Shown: piece by piece, positions 22,201 to 33,351 of the stretch
How positions within the stretch are numbered: the first letter of the stretch is position 1
Layout of the letters: the number at the start of each line of letters is the position of its first letter
Origin: Isoetes taiwanensis
Taxonomy: Eukaryota; Streptophyta; Lycopodiopsida; Isoetales; Isoetaceae
Direction: 5' to 3'
Length of the DNA stretch: 64,000 nucleotides
NCBI GenBank assembly: GCA_021234155.1
Contig: JAJEKV010000073.1
Coordinates: 3,446,001 to 3,510,000, forward strand
Position numbers and translations under genes: made by a program
Notes under the pieces: model-generated
Databases searched by the model: none
Seen by the model: the letters and a program-made list of their open reading frames with translations, nothing else
Told to the model about the DNA's origin: nothing

Positions 22201-24323
22201 CATCACATGCCCAATCATAATTAGGCGATAATTAGTAGGATTCATAGAATCACCCGCCTTATGGATAGGCTTTATAACATTATTTGACCAAACCAGCGGG
22301 AAACCAATGCAAATAGCTTCATTAAAACGATCTGCAGCCACTGGTGCCAATGTCTTAGCCCCATGTATAATCATTTCAGCTTGTAATTCTTCACAACTTT
22401 TGCTTTCCCTGTGTTTAACTTTTGTATGGCCCTTTCAATGAGAGAGGCCGTAAAAAAGGTAGAAGCTTGAGGCCTCGGATCTAGCTCATCCTGAGAGAAC
22501 TGTTGGTTCTTAACATCTAAGAGAGAGTTTGCATATGCTGACCATACCCCTAGATCTTTTAAAGGACAATCTGATTTTCTAGCTGACAATTTCCTCCAAA
22601 ACTGCCCAGAAGCATTATTATAAAGAAGATTTAGCATGTGTTCTCTGTTTTTGGATTCGAAAGCCCTCTTTTTGCGCCGTGTCAATCTTTTATACTCAGC
22701 TTTAATTTCTGGTACTATATCAGGGCTGAAGTTCAAAGCACGTTTCAACTTCCTGTGCAATGTTTTAAAAGGAAGAATGAAAGTATTAAGGTTTGGCAAG
22801 AGACTGTAAGATCAAACGTTATGGTATTTCAGGGGGCTGTTCCTGGCAACTAGGAACCTGTCTTCTATATCTAATAGAATACTCAACACTTTCGATTGCA
22901 CTTTTGTTTCAGATATTCTCATTTCTCTACCTATTTAGACCTTCTTGTGCTACGAAGTCCAGATATGGAAATCTTTTTCTCCTCTTGAAGAGAGTCGCCT
23001 ACTCATTTTACTCCTTCATAGACTCCCAAAGTGAGGTTTGCATTTTCAGTAGACTTGTTTATTTAAAAATTGACTAACTGCTGTATATCTGGTGCCACAC
23101 TCATCCCAAAGCTGAATGTATAATGTATGCTAGACCAGTCTCCAGAGGATCATGTGGCTGATTGTCCCCCTATTAATAACATTTTTGGATCACAAGACCT
23201 TGCATTATCAATATCACGGAACATTTGGCAACTCATAACTCATTCCACGTTGCTCCTTGTGGTCTTTCCCAAGTAGACAAGCGTCATGGTTAACTTTTAC
23301 TGCATATCTGCAGATCCATCACTTGGTTAAGTTTTGACAACTCTGATGCACACTTGGGGCTTTCTTAGAATCCAAGTGATCCATAAAATTTCTTAAAACT
23401 CCAACCACTTTTATAGGAACCCAAATTTCTCTACTAACTTGTCCCTGAAGGATACTTCAAGTCTTTATCATTTCACCTTGCTTCCTCGTTTCTTGTAGAT
23501 AGAATGTAACATAGCAACAGTGATTGCACATTGCACAAGTCCCACAAGGAATTGTGCACATATAGTGGCAATCACCCAATTTTCTGAAATGCACATATAA
23601 TGCACAGGGATTGCTTATTATTACAAAGATCAAAAAAAATATTTGGAGATTCCAAATGTTTCAAGTATAACTAGGCTTCATGGCCCAAGCACTTTGGCTC
23701 CATGGTTCAGGTAGAGGGAACAAGACCCTTCTGCACTGCTTTAGATATTAAGAAGAGAAGCAAGCATATTGTAGTTAGGGGCAAGAAAAGGGTATACATG
23801 GTCTTTTACAGCCAAGTACTTTGGCTCCAAATGGAACAAGAGTGTTCTTGTTCAGACTCCGCATTGAAATAGAACATTATATTTCGTGGCAATAAAAGGG
23901 AATATCAGGCTCGTAAATTATCCAAATAGAGATGTAACTGAGCTTCAAAAAAATTGGGATCAGTCACGTTCTTGGCACACCATAATCGAATTGAATAGAT
24001 TTCAGATAAACATTCGGATGTTTTATGGCCAGTTGGTTAGGCCGTTTATGAATGTTACAGCACAAGGACACGATAGAATTAAGAGGGCTTAGTCCAGCTA
24101 AATACATTAGAACAAAAGGGAAATGTTTAGTATTTGCCATGAACATACATATCTGGCTTGTGATAAAATGTATAAGGCAGGCAAAGCAGAGCTCTCAAAT
24201 CTACCTATAAATACCTATAAATCAAGCGTGGAAAACTTCATTTAATGGTTCATGCACACACCTCATGAACTTCTTTTTCCGGCCTTCCATTTTCTCAACC
24301 TTCATGTTCCGAAAGGCACTCAT
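16280..24323 (-). CDS. CNGC: Cyclic nucleotide-gated ion channel, CNGC5/6/9-like
   Basis: Plant CNGCs are plasma-membrane cation channels (often Ca2+) gated by cyclic nucleotide and calmodulin. Seven exons fit canonical splice sites and keep one frame: 24323-24262, 20024-19481, 19014-18802, 18192-17891, 17745-17634, 17273-17037, 16957-16280, giving 2,148 nt or 715 aa, the usual family length. The N-terminus is MSAFRN…KKKFMRF. Exons 2-5 encode the six-helix channel, with LVVLIQYVPRFLRIFPL (S4 region), CFWWGLKNLSTLGQGLETS (pore; GQGL filter as in the CNGC5/6/9 group) and LLLGNMQ (S6 end). Exon 6 is the C-linker (RRDTEQWMRHRQLP, RRYDQYKW). The last exon has the nucleotide-binding domain with GDFCGEELLTWAL at about 556-568, and an IQ motif IQAAWRRYQRRR at about 635. 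The loop before the phosphate-binding cassette (FFNVGPGDFCG) looks about three residues short compared with the family. Intron 1 is 4.2 kb and contains a LINE fragment. A 5'-UTR intron may exist, because TTTTATGTTAG|ACG lies just upstream of the ATG. Confidence 0.95.
21985..22799 (-). mobile_element. LINE reverse transcriptase fragment in CNGC intron 1
   Basis: Two minus-strand frames join with one small frame change near 22,375. The first (22799-22371) is the linker between endonuclease and RT (RRKKRAFESKNREHMLN, SGQFWRKLSARKS, AIQKLNTGKAK). The second (22374-21985) covers RT motifs 0-2: IKPIHKAGD, PTNYRLIMIGHVMAKLYG and KGQAGFRKTFSTIDHIFSLR. It breaks off just where the 'FVDFKKAF' motif should come, so the catalytic core is missing. 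The pattern GKA..-.LQAEM matches the LINE at 57.2 kb (GKAKDL-GLQAKLLKW), so both probably belong to one broad lineage. Same orientation as the host gene. Confidence 0.85.
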
Positions 24324-24375
24324 TCTGGGATCCACGCTAGTCCGCTTTGGAATCGTCTAACATAAAAACAAAGCC

Positions 24376-24393
24376 AGCTTGGCCGGCCAAGCT
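24376..24393. other. Perfect 18-bp palindrome upstream of CNGC
   Basis: AGCTTGGCCGGCCAAGCT is identical to its reverse complement. It lies about 50 bases 5' of the CNGC start codon, in the leader or a 5' intron. Confidence 0.7.
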
Positions 24394-24399
24394 TTTTGC

Positions 24400-25560
24400 A
24401 AATCACGAGAAACACAGTGGGCTGACGGCATCCCATTTATCGATGGGGTTATCCCGGCAAATATATTAATAAAATCCTGATTACATTGTCCATAGGTACA
24501 AAGTGAAATAGACGCTCCCATGTAGATGCCTTGGTGTCTCTGTAACCATTACCTGTAACCATTACGAGAAATTTGTTGCACGGCCAAGGCCGCCACGAAT
24601 ATTTCTCTTTACCTACTTGGTGTTATTTCAAGATGAAATTTTTGGACTAGACAACTCCTTGATTGGTCAATAATTAATAGGCAAGAACAATTGAACCCCT
24701 TAAACTGAAGAAGTATCCAGTTCAAGAACTTGATAGGCAACCTCAACCTTCTAGTGGAACAAATAAATATGAAAGAAGATACAATCATGTGCTCCCTAGT
24801 ATTGTTTCTCAAGCCAAATCCTGGGCAGAAGAAAGAAAGCAAAGACCGTCATCAAATAATGCTAAGACTACCACTACTTCAACACCTTCTAGGGCAACTC
24901 TTTGATAGTCTAAGAGTTCCTATTTTAGAGAGCATAGCGCTAGAATGTTGAAAATCATAGCTAGCCAGGTTCCCTTGAGAAACGGCTTTCCCCAATGGGT
25001 TCTTTAATACTAACCAATCTTGTTTTACTGATAGAATGCTTTATTGTTAAGAGGGTGAACACCCATAAATTGCTAGTGTAGCACTATTTCTTTCTCATTT
25101 TTAACCATTTGAAGGGACCTCAATTTATTATAATTGACATACTTGTGAAGGAAATTTGCATCTAGTTGTTGGACGCACGAAATAGAAAAAAGAACGGTGA
25201 TGCAAAAGAAAATGGGAAGGAATTAATGGCTCGGAATACACATCGTTTTTGTATAGTAGATCTTATAAGATCCTAATCCTTACATTGAAGCAATTTCGTA
25301 ACTCAAATAAAATATGTATAATCCAAATCAAAAGAACCCAATTCAAAACTATAATTCTAACCTGCAATTTATATCTGCATGTGCAATTCGAATGGAACGA
25401 GAAGAAACCCAAACCAAATTTTTATATAATTTGACTCAGAAAATATTTTTTGATGCCAAGATCATGATCGGGAGCACAAGAAATGCAATTTTTTAGGAAA
25501 AGCTTCTAAATTAGACTACATGTTCAATTGGTCAGATGTTCCAGTAAATATGATATGATA
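24400..25560. other. Upstream region of CNGC, no other gene
   Basis: A possible donor on the minus strand (CCAAGTAG|GTAAAG near 24,615) could mark the end of a non-coding first exon of the CNGC gene. Otherwise the sequence is AT-rich and I see nothing else. Confidence 0.3.
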
Positions 25561-26105
25561 GCTAGGTTTTGAGGAAGTAGAGGATCTTTTGGATTAAAAA
25601 TCTAGACTTTGTTTCCAACACAAAAATAGTTGTAGTTTTGAGGGGAACTCCGTATATCTCAAGCGGGATGTGGTTAATGTGTGTGCCGCATTAACCACTA
25701 GTTAATCTGGCCATCCGATATCAGCCAGGTGGTTAATGAGGCCAAAAAAGTGGTTAATGTGGCCAAAAATCCAAGCTTCAAACTGCGCAATGGAGGGCAG
25801 AAATCTCAATTGACTGGTTCTTTCTGTGGGCAGTTTGATTCGCTCTAAAAACCATGTCAATCACTTTGTCTACCCCTTTTATGCTAGATTGGTGAAGAGA
25901 GGAAAAGATTTATAGAGTTGGATCGACCAAAAACCGCCCAAAAACAGCCGGTTTTTGGGCTTCAAACCGCGCTACTCTTCATGGCTGATACAGGTGGCCA
26001 CATTAACCACATCATGCTTGAGATATATGGTGTTCCTAGTTTTGAGGAGATAAAGGATTGGTGTACTCTTTTGGATTCAAAACCCAGACTCTGTTTTGAA
26101 CAAAG
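25561..26105. repeat. Inverted repeat with directly repeated flanks
   Basis: TATATCTCAAGC…GATGTGGTTAATGTG (25,652-25,681) faces its reverse complement at 26,000-26,031. Outside these arms a segment beginning TAG(G)TTTTGAGGA and ending in CTTTTGGATT…AGACT.TGTTT is directly repeated at 25,563-25,613 and 26,037-26,093. Between the arms a CAAGCTTCAAACTGCGC-like word is also repeated. The layout suggests a foldback element inside a partly duplicated host segment. No ORF. Confidence 0.6.
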
Positions 26106-26189
26106 AAGATTGCAAACAAAAAGCCAATTGATACTGCACAGTCGATTGCTCACATGATTGTTTCCACGATCCTATAGCGGCACTTATAG

Positions 26190-27950
26190 ACTATTTTTTT
26201 TTTTTTTTGAGGGTAAGAGTATGTATGTATTATTAATATATAAGATAAGGTACATCATATCCCCATATAAGGGAAGAAAGAGTGTAGCCAGATATTGTGT
26301 ACTCAAGGTAATATCACCTCTTCTTCCCCACCATGTGGGTACTATAAGGGAGATCACCTGTCTTCACCATATAGTGGGTACTACAGAGTGATTTCACTCC
26401 TTTTCCACATCTGGAACCCCACAACACTTAGCTCGGCATTGCTAAGACACTTGCCACCACATTATTAGCATCAGTTGCATCCGTAGTATTTCTGTTGAGC
26501 CAATGATATCTAAAGAAGGAATAGAACCCTCCCAGTGTCCCTAGTCTGTCTAACTCTCTGTTATATCTTACACCATTCTGTCGATGATGTGACAGAGCCA
26601 TCAATGCAACTTCCAGATTGAAATAGTTTTTCAAGCTTGTTATGCAGATCGCAGACCCCCCAATAGCTATATCACAGTGGTGCTTCCAGATCACCCAGAG
26701 TGCAATATTAAGTAGCGAGGCTTCTATGCAGTTTCTATCCAGTGCTATTACCAAATCAGGCCATACTAGTTGGTGCATAAATATACCAATGATGGGGCTT
26801 ACCCAATGCCAGAACTCTGCAATCGATGGGCAGAAGAAAAGGTGTCCAACCGACTCCCGCACCTGACATCCAAGTGGGCATTTATCATCACCATTCATAT
26901 GTCTGATATAGAGGTTCTCATTTGTACTCAACCCACCCTGCAGGGCTAGCCATCTAAAGAACTGAATCTTCTTAGAGCAGATAGATTTCCAAGAGTTAGC
27001 TAGGATTTCTTTTGTCATCACGTGACCCAAACTAAGCCTTGTCTCAGCCCTCAGAGGCGTATCCATACGAAGAGATCGATAGATCCTAGTGACATTATAG
27101 ATCACTTGTCCATCAAGTAGCCAGTTTTCTTGCGGTCCAATGACCCCTGACACATTCCTGACTCTCAAGAGGATCTCTCGAAGAACTGCCTTGTCCCCTT
27201 CCCCAGTTGAGGGGACTCTACTCTTGAACTTGGTCCAACTAATCCACCTGCCACTCTCCCATAAGTGTTGCAACTGTGTGATTCCTGATCTCTTCCATTT
27301 AATGAAGATACGAGGATGAGAGAGAGCTAAGGGGAGTCCATCTCTATCCCAGATGTTCGTGTTCCAAAAGATACTAAACCCTCCTGCTTCCCTTGGAGGG
27401 ATCATAGGGGTAAAAGCATGCTGCACTTCCATCCACGCTTGCAGAATCCTTCTCATGACAGGAGATGTCCCTGGAGCCATCTTAAAGCTGTAGTACATGG
27501 CTCCAAGCTCGTCCTTAGGGAGGGAAGGCTTACCTAGTAATTTACCTTGCTTCAGCCAGTAGGACACGAACCTTAGAGCCGGAGATGACTCATTCTGGAG
27601 AGTTCTCCAGACAAATTTAGCTGCCAGAGCCTGAGCTTGTACAAAGGGATCCTTGCAACCCAAACCTCCATCCTTCTTGTCTCGACATAGTTCAGACCAA
27701 GCCATCTTGGCCATACCCCCCCAAATGATTGCAGATAGACTAGTTTAGAAATTTCTCGTGATGATTTTTCTGAATGCAATAATAAAGAAGGGGCCTCTAT
27801 TCCAATATTTAGAAGACATGAGAGAACTGAATCAAGCCTACCAGGTTCCCTGGTATTATGGTATGAGGCGCCGTTGGCTTTTGCTAGATGCATCTGATTT
27901 GCCATCGTATGATTTGTATTGCAACTTCTAAGCCCTTGTTATTTTTGGGT
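26190..27950 (-). mobile_element. L1-type LINE, 5'-truncated, zf-RVT domain
   Basis: A T-run at 26,191-26,207 on the plus strand is the poly(A) tail, so the element is in minus orientation. The open frame 27714-26428 (428 aa) reads as the C-terminal third of a plant L1 ORF2: MAKMAWSELCRDKKDGGLGC, FWNTNIWDRDGLPLALSHP, and the zf-RVT zinc finger CPLGCQVRESVGHLFFC with NIALWVIWKHHCD after it. The upstream frame (IIWGG…) extends to about 27,905 but has a TAA at about 27,747. The RT catalytic part is missing, as expected for a 5'-truncated insertion. No target duplication is obvious. Confidence 0.9.
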
Positions 27951-28125
27951 TGCCCCTAGGGGGTCAAAACCTCGCTCCTGTGGTTAGCATATTCCAGGGA
28001 TATGCTGGTATATGCCTAGAATATTCTAAGAATTGCTCCAAACCTGCTATCGCCCTTAAACTGTCAGTCACCCTTGTTAGTGTGAGAGGCCTATAGCTGC
28101 TTTTCTTACCGTGTAACCGGAACAT
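27937..28125 (+). repeat. Dispersed repeat copy 1
   Basis: This stretch (TTGCCCCTAGGGGG, ATATTCCAGGGATATGC, GTATATGCCTAGAATAT, GAATTGCTCCAAAC) matches, in inverted orientation, 43,455-43,650 (TTGCCCCTAGGGGGG, ATATTCCTGGGATGTG, GTATATGCTCAGAATATGC, GACTGCTCCAAAC). The two copies are roughly 75 percent alike. No coding capacity. Copy 1 sits between the L1 fragment and the first PIGB exon. Confidence 0.75.
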
Positions 28126-29123
28126 AAAGGGACCAAATTGGCACTACAAGTAGTAGGCATGCCGCTGAATAACGAATAATCAATAGATCAGTTGAATCAA
28201 TCCCCACTACTGATAATTTTTTTAGTAGATGGAGCGAAGGAAATGTCTGACTTGCCTGCCTTTGTTCTAGGCTCACTAATGCCTTGTTTGTTAGGACATA
28301 CTTCAACCCAGACGAGCATTGGAAATCCTTGGAGTTTGCACACCGCGTTGTTTTTGTGTATGTCCCCCATTGGTCTTATATTGTATCACTAAGCAACATT
28401 CCTTTGTTTTGAAATGATTTTGGTAATATGGTATGGGATCTGATTAAGAAGATCATGATCCGTCTACGTGGAATGAGAAAATTCTCTATTTTGAAGTTGT
28501 TGTAATTTTGACTTAGGTATAGTCATCTAACCTCGAAGTGAACAAAAGGAGTTTGGAGTTACATCCATCCGCTTATTTTTGCCTCTCTTTACAAGCTATT
28601 GGCACAGTTTGGCTGGGATACACCAAGCGCTATGGTATGACATAAGGTTAGTGAAAATCCTAACTCCATTTTGTATTCTCTTATCGTAGTCCACTTTATA
28701 ACTTAGCAGGCTCTGGCAATTTGGGCGAATAGATTATTTTGCAGATAAGATGTTTTCAACTTTTTAATAGGGCAAAATGTTCGATAACATGCGTGATAGT
28801 TTGATATCATGTATATAACATAGTGGTTATCATGTTAGATGCAGAAGTATGAAAATCAAGTACATATTTGCTCAGTTAAAGATATGTAGTTGTGACTATA
28901 TTGCATGAGGAATTTTGATGATTACCCTTCTTCTTAGATGTCTTATGGCATAATAAAGGCAGACAATGGCCAATCAGTTGTTCAAAATTGCAAAGATTAT
29001 TCTGGTGATTAAAGCATCTAATGCGCATAATAGACTTGGTTTTAGAATTCAGAATTAAGCGGGAATAAAATTATGCATTATGTGTAGATTTATCCAGGTA
29101 AGGGCACCTCGTATTCTCCAGGC

Positions 29124-29494
29124 CAGTGTTGTACTAATACGCGTATTTTTGATAAATCCATACGTACTATACCGTACCATACCATACACGTATTTTTTTT
29201 ATAATACGCTTAATGCTTTTTTCAAAAAAAAGCAGACACAGTTTTCTCAAAACATACTCAATTTGCACACACTAGGATTCGAACCTAGGCCTCCTAGATA
29301 GCAAACAAACATGCTAACCAACTTTCCAACAGTCTGTTTGTGTTTATGTTGCATAATTTGTTATATTTAAGCTTTTTCTCAATTTTTTTAAAAAACGTAT
29401 TTTAAGCACTTTAAGTACGTATTGTATAAAATACGTATTTTTTCAAAAAATACGTCTGAAACGTACGGAATGGTACGCGTACGGGACAACATTG
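29124..29494. mobile_element. hAT-type MITE inside PIGB exon
   Basis: The 371-bp insert begins CAGTGTTGTACTAATACGCG and ends with the reverse complement of CAATGTTGTCCCGTACGCGT, so the TIRs agree at most positions. It is flanked by identical 8-bp target duplications CTCCAGGC (29116-29123 and 29495-29502), which is diagnostic for hAT. Removing the insert with one duplication restores an open PIGB frame reading APRILQAMFTSVEDLY across the junction. The interior is AT-rich with ACGTATTTT-type subterminal inverted words and a tRNA-like segment. No transposase. Confidence 0.92.
29262..29328 (-). repeat. tRNA-like (Pol III B-box) segment in the MITE
   Basis: On the minus strand GGTTCGAATCC lies in a perfect five-pair T-arm (CTAGG-TTCGAAT-CCTAG). 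It is preceded about 40 bases upstream by AGTTGGTTAGCATG, which resembles a D-arm with A-box. Acceptor pairing is not evident, so this is a tRNA relic or SINE piece rather than a working tRNA. Confidence 0.5.
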
Positions 29495-29723
29495 CTCCAG
29501 GCGATGTTCACTTCGGTTGAGGATCTTTATGTCTACAAACTTTCACAGAGAATATTCAATAGAAAAGTAGCAAGATATGCAGTATCCTTACTCTCTTTTG
29601 GCAAGCAATTGTTGTGGTTTCTTGTGTCTATGTTCAAGTGTGACCTTGATAAGACCCATTACAGCTTTTCTATCAGATCATTAATTGATTTACCTTCTTT
29701 TGCCTTGTCTTACATTGTCCAAC

Positions 29724-30229
29724 AGCCTGGTGCCCACCATCTTCGCATTGAGACGGGGCAGGTGGATTGGGGAGCCCCGCCAGGACAGGCTCTGTCAGTG
29801 CTGTCAGATGGGTGCCATTGAGGATGAGTCTCACACTTTCCAGAGTTGCCCAGCATTCAGTCAGATCCGGGCCAAATACGTTCCCTTAGTACGGTCGGAC
29901 TTGCCCCTACATTTGCTGATGAACACATCGTCAGTACGTGCTCTGGGGTTGTACATTCAGGAGGTACTGGATCTGCGAGCCCACCTTTGCCCCCGCCTGG
30001 CTGCCCGCTGATCAGGCACTACGGGCACTATTTGTGTGTTTTTGCATTTCGTATATTGGAATAGTTTGTCAGCAGGCTGATTGCTGCCACGGTTTTTCCC
30101 TCGAAAACCCTTCGGGGCGGGGGTTTTTTAATCCAGGTAGTAATCCGCTTGCTGCGCTTTTTTATTGGGTCCCATAGACCGATTGGTCTCCGTGGACGAT
30201 AAAAATACCTTCCTTCCTTCCTTCCTTTC
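29724..30229 (+). mobile_element. 5'-truncated LINE in PIGB, (TTCC)n tail
   Basis: The insert starts within the LINE ORF2 C-terminus (HHLRIETG), continues through the C2HC-like zinc motif LCQCC…EDESHTFQSCPAF and SVRALGLYIQEVLDLRAHL, and has the conserved 3' region (GGTTTTTCCCTCGAAAACCC, GACCGATTGGTCTCCGTGGACG). It ends in TTCC repeats at 30209-30229. PIGB coding sequence stops at …TLSNS just before it and resumes at LETDLTL right after it. No clear target duplication. Confidence 0.88.
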
Positions 30230-31963
30230 TTGAAACTGATTTAACCCTCATGGCATTGTTATATTGGCCATTGGGAAGTGGTTATTCAGAAGTTTTGAAG
30301 TCATGGCCATTGTCATCTTGGTAGATTGCATTACTTATTGCAGGGATCACGTGTGCAATTAGGCCAACAAATGCTATTATATGGTTGTATCTTGGCATGC
30401 TTCATCTCTTTAAGTGTAAGACAAGTTGAAGTTTGCTATTGTTGAGGTGGTTCCCATCATGTAAGTTTATCCTTTTTCTTTAATAATGACTTTGGGTTTT
30501 TTTATTTAGGTTTGAGTTGGAAATTAGTGTTTGTCAAATGTCTACTTTTCTTATTTTTCGAAACATCGATATTTATCATAGGACTCTCTTGTCTATTTTG
30601 CTAAAACATTAGCAATATCCTATTTATCTATATTCTAGGTTGGCTACTTTGGGGTTTACGTGCCCGATGGACCGATGGATGTATGCCAAATGGATGTTTG
30701 TTCTTGTCAAATTTATTCAGTTTAATGTGCTCTCAGGAGGTGCAAGTTTTTATGAAAGCCATCCATGGATTCGTATTTTTTTCAAAATAGCCTTTACATT
30801 GTTGCCATTTTCAATTTTGGGCATCTGGTAGTCACAAGAAAAGATATTATCAAGTCTCGTGGCATGGGTTCTAGGAGCAACAACTTGCTTTAAACTTTAT
30901 TATGTTGCCTCCTTCCATGAGATACTTGTGTTTAAATGCAAAAGTTAATGTCTGAAAGTTGGTTTGGTCTTTCTTATCTTGTGAGTGATTTCATCTACCT
31001 AACTTTCCCATCCGCTTTGCCTTATCCAGCACACCAAAAAATGAATTATGATGCTTTGTTGTAGAGAAATAATTCATATTCACATGGCTTTTTATAATAA
31101 TGAACATGCAAGGAAATCCTCAATAAAATTCATTCGATGTTGTTTTTGTTTTAGACAAACATCAAAAGTTTACCAATCTAGAACCAAACTACCCTTTGTT
31201 AGTGTTGCATTTTCCTTGGGAGCAAAGATGACGCAACTATCATCTGGCTTATCTTAGACGCCAACATCAGCAGGTTGGAGATGCTATTATTTGTTTGGGT
31301 CATATCTCGCCATTTAAACCTAAGCCTTGTTGGTCGACGAGCATAAAGTCTTAAAAACACTGAACTAAACAATTTTAAAAGTTCATAGGACATTTATTGG
31401 TTTCTTGTAGGTTTAGCATCAAGTTCCAACCTAAAGATGGTTTCAGCGACTTACTCCATTTTGCTAAGTTGGTTATGTATATAAGAGGATTAAGATCGAT
31501 GCTTGTAAATATTACATTGTGTATGTTTTGCTTTGCTTTCCTAAATTTTGATACCATTTCTTACTCTATTAGTAACAAAGCTCTTATGCAGGTTTGTTTT
31601 CCCTGTGCTTCCATTGAGAATGATGTTTGCTGACTATAACATGTCAGTACTGGCAGCAAATCACAAAATGCCTTCTTCTAAAAGACAAGTTTTATGCACG
31701 ATTCAGTATATATTTATGTTTCTGCTGGTCACAAATGTGCCACTTGCACTCTACACATCTTTAGGACACCAGGTCTACTTGCTAACATCCTAAGTTCTCA
31801 TATGGCTTGCTACATTGCAAAATAGAGTAATAACAACACTATATCTGATGTGTAGAGAGGATCTGAGGCAGTAGTATAGTATCTTGGGGCAATGCCATTG
31901 GACACCCTTTTATTCCTCAATCCACCAGGATCCGCCAATGAAGTTTTTGGATTGTTCTCCAAG

Positions 31964-33351
31964 GTGGTAATTTATTTTTCTGTTGTCCAAGAGTGATGCT
32001 TTTGATGCATAATGATATATCTTAGACATTTGACAATAACATTTCTAGTGACGAGGATGGGTATATTACCTAGGCCGATAAATTCACTGCAAATCCTTTG
32101 AAGATGTTGAATAACATGTGCAACATGACAGAAAATCATATAGACGTACACAGCCATATCGTTCTCTTTCATTTATGGGAACCTGCCATTAAGAGCTTCC
32201 TGAATGGACGTTCTTATTTCTGGTAAGACTCCCTTCCCACAGTTTTCTCCTTTTTCCTCGCCCTCTTTCCTTTTCTTGTTGGTGTTGTTTATGTGTGCCC
32301 CTCTTTTGCTGATGAAGTTATTGAAATTATTTATAATAAGTAATACTTTCGCTTTTCATAATAAGTGTTTAGGGGTACATGAAGAAACGTTGCTGCAACA
32401 TATATATATTAGCCTATTTTCATTTGATCGATACAAATGAGGAAAAGAAGGGTAAAGGGATTTCTCGTCATTCTTATTTCAATAAATCAAGGTGTTGGAA
32501 GCAAAAGTTTGATAATAAGATATTCTGTTTCAGCTGACAACAGGAGGAAATTTTTTTCCAGGCTTATTTCCCAGTGGATCATGAGTTGCAAGCAAATATT
32601 CTACCATATTGTTTATCAGACCTCAGAGAATAAAGCATGCTAACTACCCAATCTCAGAGATATTTTTCATCTCACCAGGGCCATGAGCTGCGAAGCATTT
32701 ATGTTTATTAAGTCTTAACCTCGAAAGGAGAAGTTTGTTGTTCATAAAAAGGATATTAAAACTGAGAGCATTGAGAGTTTATCACAGGAACCTTGAGTGG
32801 AGGCATCATCTTCCAAGAGCTGAAGCAGAAACCCACTTTGGTTTGATGCCAAGAGCCAAGTGTTCTGGAACTACCCTGCATGGCAATTAGAGGGTGAATT
32901 TCATAGTTTCAAAGGTGCGAGCTAGCACAGAGGAGGATTGTCCTTTAGAAAACAAATTAGTCTGCACCAAAATCAAAGGAGCTTACCCCGTAAATGCTTT
33001 TTGCTGTCTAGATTTGGTGCATTTGGCTGTTTTAAATTCTCGTGGAATAAAAAGGTTTAGAGATCTTAATCTTCCTGTCACCCTTTGGTTGCAGAATTTG
33101 TGCAACAAGATCAACATGAATATTGGAATAAAGGAAAAAGTGCCAATTATTTAGCAAGATCAACACAAATCCTGTCTACTTTAATACACATTGTGGAGTG
33201 ACTACGTCATACTGAAATCACAGGCTAAAATCGCATTCATTTTGGATGCATGAGTTGTAGAATGGAAGAACATGGAAAGACACTACATGCTATTCTTTTG
33301 TATTTAGCGTTCTTTTTATATACATATCAACCCCATGTGTTGTCCTGAAAG
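31964..33351. other. Downstream of PIGB remnant, no gene assigned
   Basis: The C-terminal exons of PIGB are expected here but I cannot find them. An 86-codon frame at 32894-33154 has ordinary amino acid composition but no family I recognise. The rest is AT-rich. Confidence 0.35.

Larger units (their letters stand above)
28271..31963 (+). pseudogene. PIGB: GPI mannosyltransferase 3 (PIG-B/APTG1) pseudogene
   Basis: PIG-B is an ER membrane enzyme that adds the third mannose to the GPI anchor. Exon-like segments in correct order and with splice sites: 28271-28355 (ALFVRTYFNPDEHWKSLEFA), 28517-28634 (SYIHPLIFASLYKLL), 29098-29123 continuing at 29495 (APRILQAMFTSVEDLYVYKL), 30229-30460 (LETDLTLMALLYWP, CAIRPTNAIIWLYLGMLHLF), 30639-30827 (FNVLSGGASFYESHPW), 31592-31772 (FVFPVLPLRMMFADY, FLLVTNVPLALYTSLGHQ), and 31858-31963 (TPFYSSIHQDPPMKFLDCSP). 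Lesions: TGA at 28539, a hAT MITE in exon 3, a LINE in the next exon, TAG at 30322, a one-base frameshift near 30,425, and a further TAG near 31,880. The HWHW signature after the HPW block is changed. The N-terminal and C-terminal exons are not found. Confidence 0.9.

Noticed and set aside
29080-29301. Plus-strand ORF ending in GFEPRPPR as a gene
   Set aside because: It spans the hAT MITE; the ending is a translation of the tRNA-like T-arm and B-box.
29262-29328. Functional tRNA gene
   Set aside because: T-arm and B-box are good, but no acceptor stem pairing is evident and it lies inside a MITE.
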